A stretch of 64,000 nt of DNA from Polyodon spathula (Eukaryota; Chordata; Actinopteri; Acipenseriformes; Polyodontidae), in the NCBI RefSeq assembly GCF_017654505.1, contig NC_054538.1:58371684-58435683 (forward strand), read 5' to 3'. Made by a program: the position numbers and the translations under genes. Shown here piece by piece: positions 1 through 11,935 of the stretch. Under the pieces are notes generated by a model. The model made no database searches and was not told the origin of the DNA. It was given only the letters and a program-made list of their open reading frames with translations. Position 1 is the stretch's first letter. Every line of letters starts with the position of its first letter.

Positions 1-852
1 TTTTTTCTAGTGAAATCTGCTCAGCGCCCTCTGCTGTTCAGTTGAACTACTCCACTGCTTCTGAAAATTGCGTTACTGTTTTGACATCTAGTGGTCAAAT
101 AAGTTCATTTCAATGTTGTGTTTCAATGGAAATATCACTCTAAATGTTCAAAAATGATGTGTGACAGTTATAAAAGTTAGTATTAGTATAATCCATTTAT
201 TATTTACACATTATCTACATATTTACTTGTTAACATTGAACACAATTGGAGAACTACTTACCACATACATTTTCATTAAAATACCTTTTAAAACTCTTTT
301 TCATTTAAAATGACTTCAAAACCATTGTATAATCGCAATATGGCACCCTAGGGTGTGTCATGCCATATTGCTTAATTCAATAAGATTTGTGAATACATTT
401 AATACATTCAAATTATACCAACAAGGTCCTAAAATGAATGAGTCTCAGTCCTACTTCTCTCCGCACTGCTGCATGTAGCCCTTACTAAAATGGTCAGCAC
501 AAATAATTTGTTGTCTGCAATTTTAATAAGGTCAAACCTGATTTTGTTGTATTTAGTGTACTTCATTAAAACAAATACAATTTCTTTTCTGGCCTGCCAC
601 CAGAAACTCCAGAAATATACACAAAATTATTGTTTAGTATGCTGGTTTATTATACCCCATAACTATAATACATATGATTGTATGTATAATACCCTTACAC
701 TTTTATTCAATAACTGTACCAGATATATGCAAGCATTCTGTCTCAACTAACATTTATTTTCTTTCAAGCATTTGGCTGTTTAATCAGTTTAGCATCATTA
801 GTTTAATTTGTATCTGTAAATACAGCTCACATTTAATGCACAGTAACATTAG
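1..852. other. AT-rich stretch without recognised gene
   Basis: I see no supported gene, RNA gene or transposon here. The open frames are short, AT-driven and lack splice or family signals. A recognisable repeat begins at about 853. Confidence 0.6.
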
Positions 853-1050
853 GTTACGGATGTAACCCTGGTTCCCGGAAAGAGAAGATGACCACCAACA
901 ATACTTTTGGTATATGTCTGCCACAGGTCAGGTGGCTGAGCATTTTATATCAGAGCTGCCGATAGGCCCCTCTGGGGAGTGACGTCCTAGGTCCCACCTT
1001 CCGAGGGAACAAATAGTCACTCCACGAAGCTTACTTCCTCTTTTGTATCA
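853..1050. repeat. Left inverted terminal repeat of DIRS element
   Basis: It starts with GTTACGGATGTAACCCTGG, a motif I associate with fish DIRS termini. It runs through ACCACCAACAA, GCCACAGGTCAGGT and CAGAGCTGCCGATAG to a CTTCCTCTTTTG motif. The reverse complement of 3418-3582 carries the same motifs in the same order with scattered mismatches. The outermost 15 or so bases differ between the two ends. Confidence 0.75.
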
Positions 1051-1059
1051 AACCTGTGA

Positions 1060-1566
1060 TGCCACATCGTTTCCCTTCCAGGTCGACGATTTAGTGTATC
1101 ATAGCTTCGCCCTCTTTCTAGATGGCCGACTTCCGACTAACCCTGGAATGAAATTCTAAAAGGTATTGACAGTGTCGACCCAAGGGACTTTTTCACCCTA
1201 AAAAAAGAAACAAGGACCAGGGGTCACAAATGGAGTTTAGACAAAGGGGCATTCAGAACAGAAAATAGGAGACACTTTTTTACACAGAGAATTGTGAGGG
1301 TCTGGAATCAACTCCCCAGTAATGTTGTTGAAGCTAACACCCTGGGATCCTTCAAGAAGCTGCTTGATGAGATTTTGGGATCAATAAGCTACTAACAACC
1401 AAACGAGCAAGATGGGCCGAATGGCCTCCTCTCGTTTGTAAACTTTCTTATGTTCTTATGTTCTTAATTGTCTGGCCATCCAGTCCAGGGCACTCTGTTC
1501 CCTTTACAAAGTGCTCTCACATGTTGGGAGGGAGATTTATCACCAAGAATCATTCTCTCTGTCACA
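1060..1566 (-). mobile_element. LTR fragment, split by a LINE tail
   Basis: Read on the minus strand it starts TGTGACAGAGAGAATG, continues into a CTCCCTCCCAACATGTGAG motif and a GGAACAGAGTGCCC block, then after the LINE insertion into TTCATTCCAGGGTTAGTCGG. The same blocks in the same order occur at 19132-19597 and on the minus strand of 13014-14195. The upper edge at 1566 abuts the DIRS RNase H frame, so the LTR broke that frame. The lower edge is unclear and no target duplication is found, which suggests a later deletion removed the DIRS recombinase end. Confidence 0.6.
1158..1465 (+). mobile_element. 5'-truncated CR1-like LINE 3' end
   Basis: The + strand encodes the extreme C-terminus of a LINE reverse transcriptase protein: it reads like SVDPRDFFTLKKETRTRGH, and later has VWNQLPSNVVEA followed by SFKKLLDE and a stop. 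This region after the RT is typical of CR1/Rex1-type LINEs. A short 3' UTR follows, ending in repeated TTATGTTCTTATGTTCTT, the short tandem tail expected of such elements. It is inserted inside the LTR fragment. It continues, in protein terms, where the RT pseudogene at 16.7-18.3 kb stops, so both may come from one family. Confidence 0.75.
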
Positions 1567-2570
1567 CGCTCCCAAATGCACTCCACTACCTGAGGGTGGA
1601 GCCGACATTCTGACAGGTGAGGATCCTCCCTTGAGAGGAGGTCCGCCGTCTGATTCATTACTCCGGGAAGGTGAACAGCCCAGAGGGATAGCAGATTCTG
1701 TTTTGCCCAAGACAATATCTGGAAGGCTATACGATGTAGCCCCAGGGACCGAAGTCCTCCCTGGCAGTTGACATATGCCACTGCCGACATGTTGTCCCCC
1801 CAGACCAAGATATGTCTCCCTTGAAGCGCAAAGAGAAAATGCTGGAGAGTGAGGTGAACCGTTCACAGTTCCAGTGCATTTACATGCATGGATATCCAGC
1901 GGCCCGACTATGAGCCACGGACTGCCTGCCCAGACTGCTCCCCAACCTAAGTTGGATGCATCTGTTGTCACCACCTGATGGCTGTGGATCGCTCCCATCT
2001 TTACATCATCGCGAATGTCAGAGGATTGCCTCCACCAACGTAGGTACGTGGTCGGCCGATGGTGTTTGTCGCACTTGGGGTATAGCCGGAAGGTATTTAG
2101 CCACATGTGAAGCGGGCACATATGGAGTAATCCCAGCTGGAGGGCTGTGGCCATCAGACAAAGCAACTTTTGGCACAACACCAGACGTACTGTCGATACT
2201 TGTTGAAACAGGGATAGTCAGTTCTGTATATCGGCCATCTGTCATCTTACAGGTAGGCTCCCATTGCAAGGGAGTCCAGCTGAAGTCCCAAGTAAACCGT
2301 ACTTTGCACAGGTACTAATTGGCTCTTGGCAACGTTGAGGGTGAGGCCCAGCCTCGACAGATGCTCCGTCATGATAGCCGTGTGGGCTGTTGTTCATTCC
2401 TGTGACTGGGAACAGATCAATCAGTCATGCCGGTAGTTCAACACCCTGATCCCAAGCAGCCGCAAGGGAGCCAGGATTGCATCCATGCACTTTGAAAATG
2501 TGTGGGGACTAAGGAGAGGCCGAATGGCAGCACGGAAAACTTGAAGACCGTCCTGAAGCCCGGCTGGTGC
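1567..2570 (-). pseudogene. DIRS-type reverse transcriptase-RNase H remnant
   Basis: The minus-strand translation shows a broken RT with an LPFGLS motif (palm domain), then QKLLCLMATA and GLLHMCPLHMWL (the region between RT and RNase H). RNase H follows with VTTDASNLGWGAVWAG, WGDNMSAVAYVNCQGGLRS, GVMNQTADLLSRE and RLHPQVVECIW. These motifs are those of the DIRS pol protein. Stops and frameshifts lie in the RT part (about 2300-2480), and RNase H changes frame near 1800-1900. The frame ends at 1566 where an LTR begins. The long open frame on the + strand at 2839-3366 is antisense to the upstream part of the element and is probably not a gene. Confidence 0.75.
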
Positions 2571-3417
2571 AGTTCAGGTGCTGCCAACTTGGAGGCTCGC
2601 TCTATAAGCGCCGGGATAAAGCTTGAAAGAGGGGAAAGTCCAGTGTCCGAGGTTGTCTCAGAGCTGGGACCTGTCTCAGAGTTCAGCTCTTGGGCATCTC
2701 CTCCTTCCTCATCCTGAGGGAAGGGGCTACAGGAGGCTACGATTGATATTGCGTCCTGGTCTTAATCAGCCACAGCCAGGTCTGGTTCTGAGATATCCAG
2801 GGCGACCACCAGCAAAGGCAAGGTCAGTTCCGGGGTAGGTGTTAGCGGCGGAGCTGGAGCAGGAGGTTGGGCCTGCTGCCTGGCCAAATACTCCAGAACA
2901 GAGATATGAGGGGCTCTGGGCTCCCAGCGCCACAGACAGTTCAGTCGATCTACCTGGGGAAGCTGCACCGGTAAACCTGCTGAGTCTGCTGCATAGCACC
3001 AGAGGCTGGAACGCTGCACAGATCTCAGAAAAAGAGGCATCTCCCAGGACACAGAGGAGGCCTTTCCTCTGGAGGAAGTTTTTTGCAGAAGGATGTGCAT
3101 GCATTAAACTTTTGCATGTTCGTCATCATGGTCACACAATACATGCACACAGTGTCAGTACTGAGGCACAAGAGAGTAAGAATATCGGTTGCCCAAGCAC
3201 TGAGGACGTCCAGAAATGGAGGCGCTGGGCCTCTAAGGTCCCAAGGGCGCTGAAGCACCAAGGGCACCAATCACCAAGTGCATATAACACTGGGACATTG
3301 AGGCACCGGGGACACAGAAGCACTTCTAAAAAATATCGCAGGGTAACTCCAGTAAAACTCGAGTGACTCAATCACAGAAACTTGTTTGGGTTAGTACCTT
3401 ACCTTACCGTGGTGAGA

Positions 3418-3582
3418 AGCAAAAGAGGAATTGAGCTCTGTGGAAGCGGGACTGAGGACATCACTCCCCGGTGGTGTCTATCGGCAGCTCTGACATAAAA
3501 TGTTCAGTGAATACCTGACCTGTGCCAGGCATATCTCAGAAGTTTTGTTGGTGGTTGTCTTCAAACTGAAAGGGAACTAACA
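3418..3582. repeat. Right inverted terminal repeat of DIRS element
   Basis: Its reverse complement matches the left repeat over most of its length, including AACCACCAACAA, GCACAGGTCAGGT, CAGAGCTGCCGATAG and TTCCTCTTTTG. It closes the element. Confidence 0.7.
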
Positions 3583-3991
3583 GGCGTGACAGATTCAACA
3601 GCTTATTTTTTTAACTCAGAAACTTCCAGCTTCAGCTTTTCACTATATATGATGTTTTTTTTTATTTTATTTATTTTTTTTTTTATTATCACAGACTGCA
3701 TGTTTGCGTATGCTTGGCTGTGGAACTGCTAGCATGTATTCTGTAATAGTTTAATAAACTGGCCAAGACAGCAAATCTGTGAAAAGTGATGACTTTATTC
3801 TGGAGCACCTTCTTTGGAACAGATTTCCAATGCTCAAACTTTCATGAAGGAATTAGATGAGGTAATCATTGAGGAATGGCTATCCCTCAATTAAAACCCC
3901 TTGGAGACGTGTTGCCATGCTGACACAATGATGGTAGCTGATGGTGGCCCTGCACTCTATTGCCTCTGTTATGGCAGGATTTGTTGTTTCT

Positions 3992-3996
<5 letters not shown>
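3583..3996. other. No recognised feature; T-rich run near 3655-3685
   Basis: A T-rich tract is followed by unique-looking sequence. No gene or repeat was recognised before the AT microsatellite. Confidence 0.5.

Positions 3997-4072
<76 letters not shown>
3997..4072. repeat. (TA)n microsatellite
   Basis: About 76 bases of uninterrupted TA dinucleotide. The open frames rich in alternating Y and I over it are artefacts of the repeat. Confidence 0.97.
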
Positions 4073-4075
<3 letters not shown>

Positions 4076-5654
4076 TACTTCAGCATTAATCATGTTAAAA
4101 GCTAAAATAAACATAAAAACTAAACTCAAAAAAGAATACTAGCATGCACCCAAAATACTGTGATGGGCTTTTCATGGCAGACTTTAAATGCAGTGAGCTT
4201 CCACTATCAATCGAGCTGCTTGGATAGCAGCTCAATTAATTTCAAGATATTGTGGGTTTGCCTGAGCTATAGCTGTGCACATCTTCTGAACTAGTGAGTA
4301 ACAAGTTACTGGGATATTATGATAGGGGCTGATGCAAATGAGGGGAGGGTCATGACAGTTAGCTTGGTTCTACTCAGCAGTGTGATACGCAGCAATTATG
4401 CTTTTAAAAAAACATTTCCTTGTGTATTAAGTTATGTTGATTGCCAGTCTGTCGTGCAACATTAAGGCATCCATAATGGATTATTTTGCTCTGTGGCATT
4501 GCATTTCTGGGAAACATGCATTTCTGTTAGTTTGCAGCACATTACATTTTCTATTTGTGTTATTATGATCAGTGTGCATTATTTAAATTCATTCAGTGAT
4601 TTACCAACACTGCCTTATTCTGTCATGCATTCTGTCTAAGATTACAAACAAAATATATGCATATCGATTACAGAAGAGTTTCTCCTGGGCTTTTTTTCTT
4701 TGGCAGAGCTATAGAGCCTTAGATGTTTTGATGTTACAGTCCCAGATTGTTGAGTTATTTACACAGTCCAGTGGTGTACCAAATTTAAAGACACTATCTT
4801 AAAATGTGTGGTGTGTTTCATCGACTTGGCCAAAAAAAAAAAATGACATTTTTTTACTGGATAACTGAAGAAAGCATTGATTAACCAATTTACAAAATCT
4901 GAAAACAATAACTCAAGTGTGTAATTTTAGCAGAAAGCAGAAACCCAAAAAGTCACATGACCTAAATATAGATCACCAACGCATGTTAAATGCAAAGTTT
5001 AAAAAACCCTGCAAACACAAAGTCGATACCTCAAATGGTCTATGAGATGTGAGGATTTGACAGCATTGAGGTGGCAGCTTTATAAAATTACTACCACAAG
5101 AGGACCCCCTCTATGGGTAATTGTAAATATTTTATGAGATTGGAGGTGTGAGCATAATACAGTAACCCATCCCTGAAATGTAAATTGATGTGCACTTCCT
5201 CTTCAATTGGGTCAGGCATTTTCAACAGCCTACCTTTAAGGGATTTGTTTAAATCCACCCCTGCCAAAGCAAGACAGTGTAAAAAATATCAATATTGAGG
5301 CTCTTGCCCTGCCACATGCATCTCTAATGGTTTATGAGGTATTTACAGATGAAGCAGAGGCGCCTCTCTGAGATGATTAATGGTATTTTCAATTGTTCAA
5401 GTGATATTGCTCAAATATTTTTTGTTTTGCTTTTTATCTTGTAGGTGGGATATGTGGTGGAATCTATTTGTGTAGTTTTGAATGCTCCAATATTAAGATG
5501 TAATAATTTTCCCTACTCATACTTCAGAGCTAAATAAACTGCTGGATGCTAATGTCAGGGCTTACTCTAGTATATACTGTTCCTTCCAGGTAAGTATAAG
5601 TTTATAATTATCTTTATAACCCTTTACCCACATGATTTCGAGCTGGAGCTTCAC
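4073..5654. other. Intergenic or intronic, nothing recognised
   Basis: No coding frame with family motifs is visible. Short homopolymers occur, for example poly-A near 4831. I do not recognise a repeat family here. Confidence 0.5.
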
Positions 5655-6976
5655 AGTGAGTGTACAGGAGCCACACAAACAGGTAAGTAAAGATAAGGAT
5701 TTCTTTATTACAGGAAATACAACTTATTTTATTAGACAATTTACAAATTTCCCCTTTTCAACCACCTTGCACATACAAAACCTAGTCTAAAAATCACCTA
5801 AAACGGTACACTAAGTAAAACCACTTAAACCTTCCATTAAATATTTTAACAGGCTATTTGTGACTTCAGTTATTCCACTCTACACAATATATCATCACAA
5901 CACAGACCTGAACAATATAAGCAGCAGTTTGGTGAAGTTCCAGTATATTCATCTGGGCCTCAAAAGGCCTATAAAACTCAGTTTATAGATCCTGTATTTG
6001 CCAAACACCGATAGAAACGGCAACCAGGAAAGGTAAAGGTGAAGGGGACCGATCCAAGAACCTCCTAATCCATTGGTCTGTCCCGGTGTAAGGTTTGTAT
6101 GCTCCCTTCAGGCTCAGCCCACCCTCTCCAGCACCACGACACAGGATCCTGCAACGGAACAAACAAACCACACTTGATCTCCACACTCCCTCTGTGTCAC
6201 TGGTCATTCATCACATACACCCCGATCTCGGCCCTCCCTACTCTGGTTTGGTCTTTCGACCCGGTCAGTGGTATTTAACTTAGGTAGGGCGTCTCGGGTG
6301 TGTACAGGGAGCAGGCCATCCATTCCTTGGCTGGAGCCTGTTTGCTCTTCCGGAGCGTCGGTCATGAAGGGGAGTACCTTGAAAGGAAGCAATACAATGC
6401 CATACAATGCCATTTTTACTTCTGAAGCATTTGTCAAACGCCACACGGTCCTTGGAGTAATATTAACAATCCTCTTTTAATCCAAAAGGTTCCACTTACA
6501 GTAGAATTCAAGGATAACACTTATCTTTGTTATCAGTTCCTGACAGGTCCTTCCTTCCACTGGGCTGCCATGTCTTTATCTTTCTATATTCCCTTTAAAG
6601 TTCCAAACAACCAAACATTGTTGTTTACCATCCAGGTCTGTCTGTTAAAATGTCAGACTTCCTGTGTACTCCGTTCAGTTCCCCATGAAACCACATGTTC
6701 TCCTTCCTGTACTTTTGGTTCCCTTTCTATAATGGACTGTCAATAATAGTTAATTGGTGCAAATGTAAAACACTTGGCTGCATTTGGAATTGGGGAATGG
6801 GACTAATTTCTCCTTCTATTGCCGTTGTACAAATAATAACACACATGTGACAAATTAATACATAACACAAAAATACAAAATAAGCAATAAAAGTGCCTCA
6901 AAGTGCAAATGAAACAAAATGAATATAATAAATACAAAAGCAAACCCCAACCCCAACTAATTAGTCAATCGTGACA
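5655..6976 (-). mobile_element. Possible LTR or LTR-like repeat
   Basis: On the minus strand the block begins TGTCACGATTGAC (at 6976) and has AATAAAG near its far end (about 5705), followed by a sequence ending GCTCCTGTACA. This is LTR-like: a TG start, a CA end and a polyadenylation signal near the 3' side. I find no matching target duplication and no coding sequence. It could equally be an unrelated non-coding repeat. Confidence 0.3.
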
Positions 6977-8220
6977 CTAATACCCCTTCTGCACTGGTAC
7001 ATCCAACCAGTGAGGGCTTGGTATGGTAGAGGTATGGAAACCATGAAACTCCGGCCTCACAAGACATCCAAGTTTGGCTTGGTTTAAAAATTTACATCAT
7101 TACGTTGCATCAGTCAATACGCTCCCGAAGGACAACCTAGGTTCTCCTTAACTGCACCGTGAGGGCTCGGTATGGCCCTAGGCGTGGTTCAGTTGTATAG
7201 TGACTTTTGAAATCAGTTTGTAGCGTAGATGAAGTCAACAGAGTCACACTGGCATTCTGTAATCAATGTATTAAAAAGCCACTTAGCAGTAACTAATAAT
7301 AAAGTTATATAAAAAGAGGCATGTTAGAAAAAACTAAGAGGGAAGATGGTTAAATCTCAGTATGGGAGCAACTCTGAAGAGATTTAAATTAAATGCATTC
7401 CATACCATAAAAAAGGAATTCTGTTCTTTCCATCGGGTGGTTTTTCTAGGTCAAAGTGAAATGAATTGTGCTGGACTCACTCCAGCTCCAAGTGCACAAG
7501 AAGAGTTTACATCTCTAAGCCATCAACAGTAATTGGCTTTTGGGCATGCTACGCTCAAAGATGCCAAGAGTTGTGCAGTTTGAGAATGGATTAGTAAGGC
7601 TTTTGGAAAATTAATTACTTCCCAAATGTTGGTAATCACTTGCAGCACAGTGACAGAGAAGGTGACTGTGAAACAAACTGACCTTCAGGATGCTGGTTTG
7701 CTATTGCTTTGTATGTGCCAAGATTATACTGTCGCTACAAACAGAAGAACGGTATATTGTAGGCGAACTTTCAAACCATTAAATTCCATTGGCTTTAGTT
7801 TGTTTTCATTCCTTCAGATTTGTTTTACATTTTGTTTCATGTTCTGTACTCTACAAGTTTGTGTTAGTGTGTAGGCAGCACACACAGCCTGTGAAATGCC
7901 AGCCTCTATTGTGTTTGAGCAAGTATATAGAGTAGGTTAAGGGAGGAAAGCTTTTATACTTATTGTGTACAGCACACCATTGGGACTTAACAAGCAAGCA
8001 GCTTCAAATGACATTTAATTTTTTTTTTCTTTTACCTTTTTTGTGATATCTGCAATCATTCTGAGTAGTTCTGAGTGCCGCTGATGTATTGCATGACCAC
8101 GGAAAGTGTTTTGAACTGAGGAGCCTCAACTATTCGGTTATTCAAGTTAGAATTCAAAGCTTCAATGTATTGTTTTTAAAATCTACTGTTCAGTGTTGTG
8201 TTGTAGTTAATTAGAACATT
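6977..8220. other. No gene recognised
   Basis: A short imprecise repeat is seen: GTGAGGGCTTGGTATGG near 7012 and GTGAGGGCTCGGTATGG near 7159. The open frame at 7626-7874 shows no domain and is not supported as a gene. Confidence 0.45.
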
Positions 8221-8354
8221 TCAGGATTTTTTTTTTTTTTTTTTTTAGAACCACGGCCCTGAGGGCTCAAGGAACGCTGTGGTTGCCATGGAGATGGTAA
8301 CTGCAGTGGAATTTCTCTAATGTGCCAGGCATAAGAGAAGTCCCAGCAAATTCG

Positions 8355-8398
8355 GCACTGTGCAGATCTTTTCAAACACTTGTCCCGGTCTGACAATC
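8355..8398 (+). repeat. Left copy of a ~40-bp direct repeat around a SINE unit
   Basis: GCAGATCTTTTCAAACACTT occurs here and again at about 8878-8900, with similar flanks on both sides (GCACTGT / GCACTTA before it, GTCCCGGTC / GCCCGGGTC after). The pair brackets the SINE-like unit. It is too long for a target-site duplication of a SINE, so it may be a duplication or part of a larger unit. Confidence 0.7.
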
Positions 8399-8890
8399 TT
8401 TAACCTATGTGAAATTATTTTCAGCATACAGGGCACCACAACCTTTTTAAAAAAAAATGCATTTGAGGTTAAAGCGCTGCTGCTGGGAGCGCAGGATGAG
8501 TCACACTGCTTGGACGGCAAAAGTTCGCGCCCAGATGGTGCAAAGAGGCCGAACTCTGCTGGGGACTCCAAAGGGGGCATCACATTGGCTCTGACGCTCC
8601 AGGGGTGGGGGATGGGAAACCAGCAGCGATTGCTTCTCCTCATCACGCAACAGCAAACCATACTGGCCAGACACCAAGCACATTCGGAGTGGATAAAAAG
8701 ATCTTTGTTCTCCGGGATTGGTAGCCCGCCCACCTCTGCTCTGGATTGCTCGGCGTAAAAGCGATTCTGGCTTTAGGCTTAAAAGATCGAAGGATGCTCT
8801 CACGCCCTCAGAACGCCTGTGTTGTGTGGGGACTCACTGCGGTAAGGAGAAAAAACATAATTGGAATTCAGCACTTAGCAGATCTTTTCA
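8395..8890 (+). mobile_element. Composite SINE-bearing repeat, copy 1 (promoter A box lost)
   Basis: This matches 11508-11930 over most of its length, both in a leader (TTAACCTATGTGAAATTA, CAGCATACAGG) and in the SINE body (CGCTGGGAGCGCAGGATGA in copy 2, AAGAGGCCGAACT, GATGGGAAACC, GCGATTGCTTCTCCTCA). Compared with copy 2, 20 bases covering the tRNA-like A box are missing between ATTTGAG and GTTAAAGCG. The internal B box is weak (AAGTTCGCGCCCAG). It therefore looks unable to start RNA polymerase III transcription on its own. The tail has ACATAATTGGAATTC. Confidence 0.7.
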
Positions 8891-8912
8891 AACACTTGCC
8901 CGGGTCATACGA
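8876..8912 (+). repeat. Right copy of the direct repeat around the SINE unit
   Basis: Contains GCAGATCTTTTCAAACACTT in the same orientation as the copy at 8355-8398. Confidence 0.7.
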
Positions 8913-8929
8913 AAAAAATAAAGGGTAGA

Positions 8930-11505
8930 AAGAAAACCTGTTTAATAAAAGGCTCATTTTAAGAAACACACTCTAAATTGGGGAACACTTATATTTATTA
9001 AAAGCAGTACAGCAATGCTACCATTGTGACACTTAGATTACCACTATCATATACTTGTACTAGGTTAAGAGGCTCATAAGAACTTAGCTCAGATGACTAT
9101 AAACACTTGTTGTGTGGGTGTGACTTAGGCAATAGCCCCTTCACTAACCGAGATGTTTAAATTTAAAATGCCAAATCAAATCAATATGTTCCTTCCCATT
9201 CACACTCTTGGGGTTGTTCTGAACTAGGTCAAGTAAACAACATTCTACTGGATGCACGTTTGTCTTTAAATCACTATTCAGCACTGAAAAGAGCTTCAAT
9301 GACACTACTATGCTTTGTAGCTGACATCTTTTAATGAGCTTAATAACAGACAAAATGTTCAGAAACAGTAAACAGAATCTGCAAGAAGTGGTAAACCATA
9401 TGTTATGTGACTGCCAGAATATTATTTAAAATTACAGTTGCAGAACATCCTTAATTTGAGAAACCCATTTGTTATTCTTTCCCTTTACAGAAAAGGTTAT
9501 ACATGACAATATATCATTCATTCCACCATCACCACTGGCCTCCATCAATAATAAAGTAATACAAAATATTTTCAAAGGTCATGAAAGACAGAAATGTCGG
9601 CTATCACTTTGCCACTTAATGTACACCTTTGGGACCATTATATGTACAAAATGAAGACTGACAATTGTATATGTATATGTTAAAATATGACCATAAGGCA
9701 TTCCTTACATAACCAGGGGTGCTGAAAATAAGTAGAACACAATCTTTCAGATATTTCATGAGAGGTTCAAATCTATCTAACCCAGCTAAAAGGCTAAGAT
9801 ATTTTAAAATAAGGCAACATGCTTGAAATTGATTTAAATGCATTTAACAGTGCAAGATAGTGTTCTACTCCATACTCAGTATCAATCTTTCTCTTTAATA
9901 CGTTATCTGTGTTATAGACTTTTCACAGATTAGCTGTAGGCTGGATGAAATCGTGTTGAAGCCATTTATTCATCATTACAACTGGCAGAATTTTCAAGAG
10001 GCTTCTAATTAAGATTAAGTTCAGAATATTTAACCCTCAGAGTACCCAACAGGTTTGTACTTAATCTATCACTTTTTTGATACACTGTTCAATCAAATCA
10101 TTGTTAGCGGTTTAATAAGCATCATACATAATAATAAGCTGTTTTTCGTGTGATTTAAAGGCATTGATCACTAATACATTACAAAATGAATAGTTTACAG
10201 AATTGTCATATTTAATCTGTTTATTAATACTTTTTTTTCAGTTATCACAGATTTCCATAACATGTATCCATTGTTGTGTGGTATGTAGTTACCCATGAAA
10301 AATCCAATTTTTGAAAGAATAGTGTAAATATACAGATATTTTTGATCACCTAAAAGTAGATACAGCAAACTTTTGCCTTATTGACTCATTACCTGTTACA
10401 CTGCAAACAAATAAAAACAAATATAACATGTATATTTACAACCTAAAAACAAATATAACATGTATATTTACAACCTGGATATTAGCTGATTTTAAAATGC
10501 AACATAAACATTCTAAAAGGTTTTCTACAAAAACACAAACAAAACAAAACAACTCATTGGCCAAAAGAAAACAGACAAAAACACAAAATAAAGTGAACAC
10601 TAAATTAAACAAGTATGGTGCTGGGGTAGACCAGCACGGGTAGCAGTTGTTTTACTTTGAGTTTTGTTTACCTCCACTCATAAACACTATACTCCTAGAC
10701 ACTCCATCCTGAATAACAAAAGCTGCAGGCTTATATACTTGTGACCATCTCTGGATTAACAATAAATTAATCAGTCCGGAGATGGACATATTCTGCACGA
10801 GTTTAATTGATGGGCTTCCCCATCCATGCTGCCAAACAATAACAAAAAAACATTGTGTTTGTAAATAAAAAAAATACATTAAAATTAATAATAAACAAAC
10901 AGCCGTGTTTAGCTAAACACAAAATACATTTCAATCATAATACAATAAATGCAACACATTTATTTACAAGCAAGACTTTGCCCTGCCACCTCTAAAGTAA
11001 GTGTTGGGCTTTTCCTCTGCCCTGCCACAACTTGTCATAAAATACAGCACAAATGTTGTACTCTTCTATTTGTGCAACTTAAACAGAGAGGTCACTATAA
11101 ACCTTAGTGTCTTTGGGCATCAGTAAATAGGTAGTGGATTTCAAACCTGCTATCTTATTACAGTACTTTACAGCAACTCAAAGAAATCAATCTATCTGAA
11201 ACTCAATCAATTAAAGTACACTAGAGTTCGATCATTAAGGTCCCTCATTAGTGCCTGCAGCAAACTAATTAAACAATAGTGAAGCATTGTATATTGGTAA
11301 TATCAGAATTAGAAAATGAACTCTGGCATTAAAATAAAAAACACAGATAATGAATTGAGTCAAGGGAATCTGGGCTTGTTTAATTAAGTCACCAACATAT
11401 TTTACTCTTGGGCTCTATGAAAGCTTGAGCTGTGGAATCTCTGCAATGAGGTCAGTATAAAAATGTTTTTGAGAGAGTTTGTTTTGGTTTAACACATGAA
11501 ATTCA
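8930..11505. other. No gene recognised
   Basis: AT-rich sequence. A local duplication of AAACAAATATAACATGTATA is seen at 10412 and 10448, a 36-bp tandem repeat. CACTCTAAATTGGGGAAC at about 8970 resembles the tail of the SINE at 32.5 kb, so a stray SINE tail may be present. Confidence 0.5.
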
Positions 11506-11507
11506 AA

Positions 11508-11935
11508 TACAGAATCTGACCATATTTAACCTATGTGGAATTACTTTCAGCATACAGGACATCTCAACCTTTAAAAAAAGATACATTTGAGATCCCCAAG
11601 TGGCTCATCCAGTTAAAGCGGCACCGCTGGGAGCGCAGGATGAGGCACACAGCTTGGACGATGCCAGTTCGCATCCAGGCTGTGCAAAGAGGCCGAACTT
11701 TGTTGGAGACTCCAAAGGGGGCGTCACATTGGCTCTGACGCTCCTGGGGTGGGAGATGGGAAACCGGCAGCGATTGCTTCTCCTCACCACGCAACAGTGA
11801 ACCCTACAGGCCTGACACTGAGCACATTCAGATTGGATAAAAAGCAGGGCTGACATCTGTTCTCCAAGATCAGTAGCCGGCCACCTCTGCTCTGGATTGC
11901 TTGGCATAAAAGCGATTCTGGCTTTAGGTTTGTGA
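11508..11935 (+). mobile_element. Composite SINE-bearing repeat, copy 2
   Basis: The tRNA-like head starts near 11591 with GATCCCCAAG. It has an A-box-like TGGCTCATCCAGT at 11601-11613 and a B-box-like AGTTCGCATCC at 11666-11676, the spacing expected of a tRNA-derived SINE. The body then has AGAGGCCGAACTTTGTTGG and GATTGCTTCTCCTCACCAC. About 80 bases upstream of the head are also shared with copy 1, so the mobile or duplicated unit is larger than the SINE alone. Related heads occur at 32549, 38098 and 41008. Confidence 0.7.

Larger units (their letters stand above)
853..3582 (-). mobile_element. Decayed DIRS-type (tyrosine recombinase) retroelement
   Basis: The element is bounded by inverted terminal repeats (853-1050 and 3418-3582). 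Its minus strand encodes broken reverse transcriptase and RNase H of the DIRS class. DIRS elements copy through RNA and integrate with a tyrosine recombinase rather than a DDE integrase, so they leave no target duplication; none is seen here. The interior order on the minus strand is a Gag-like or low-complexity part (about 3400-2600), RT (about 2570-2180), then RNase H (about 2180-1567). The recombinase expected after RNase H is missing. An LTR fragment and a LINE tail occupy that place, so the copy is internally deleted and dead. Known fish DIRS elements often begin with a very similar terminal motif, which supports the class call. Confidence 0.75.

Noticed and set aside
2839..3366. 175-codon + strand frame
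   Set aside because: It is antisense to the upstream coding part of the DIRS element and has no domain; a shadow frame.
3880..4129. Frames with runs of alternating Y and I
   Set aside because: They are translations of the TA microsatellite. The same holds for frames at 15929, 36786, 50663 and 56709-57051.
5655..6976. Calling a full LTR retroelement
   Set aside because: No duplication, second copy, primer site or coding sequence seen; kept only as a low-confidence repeat.
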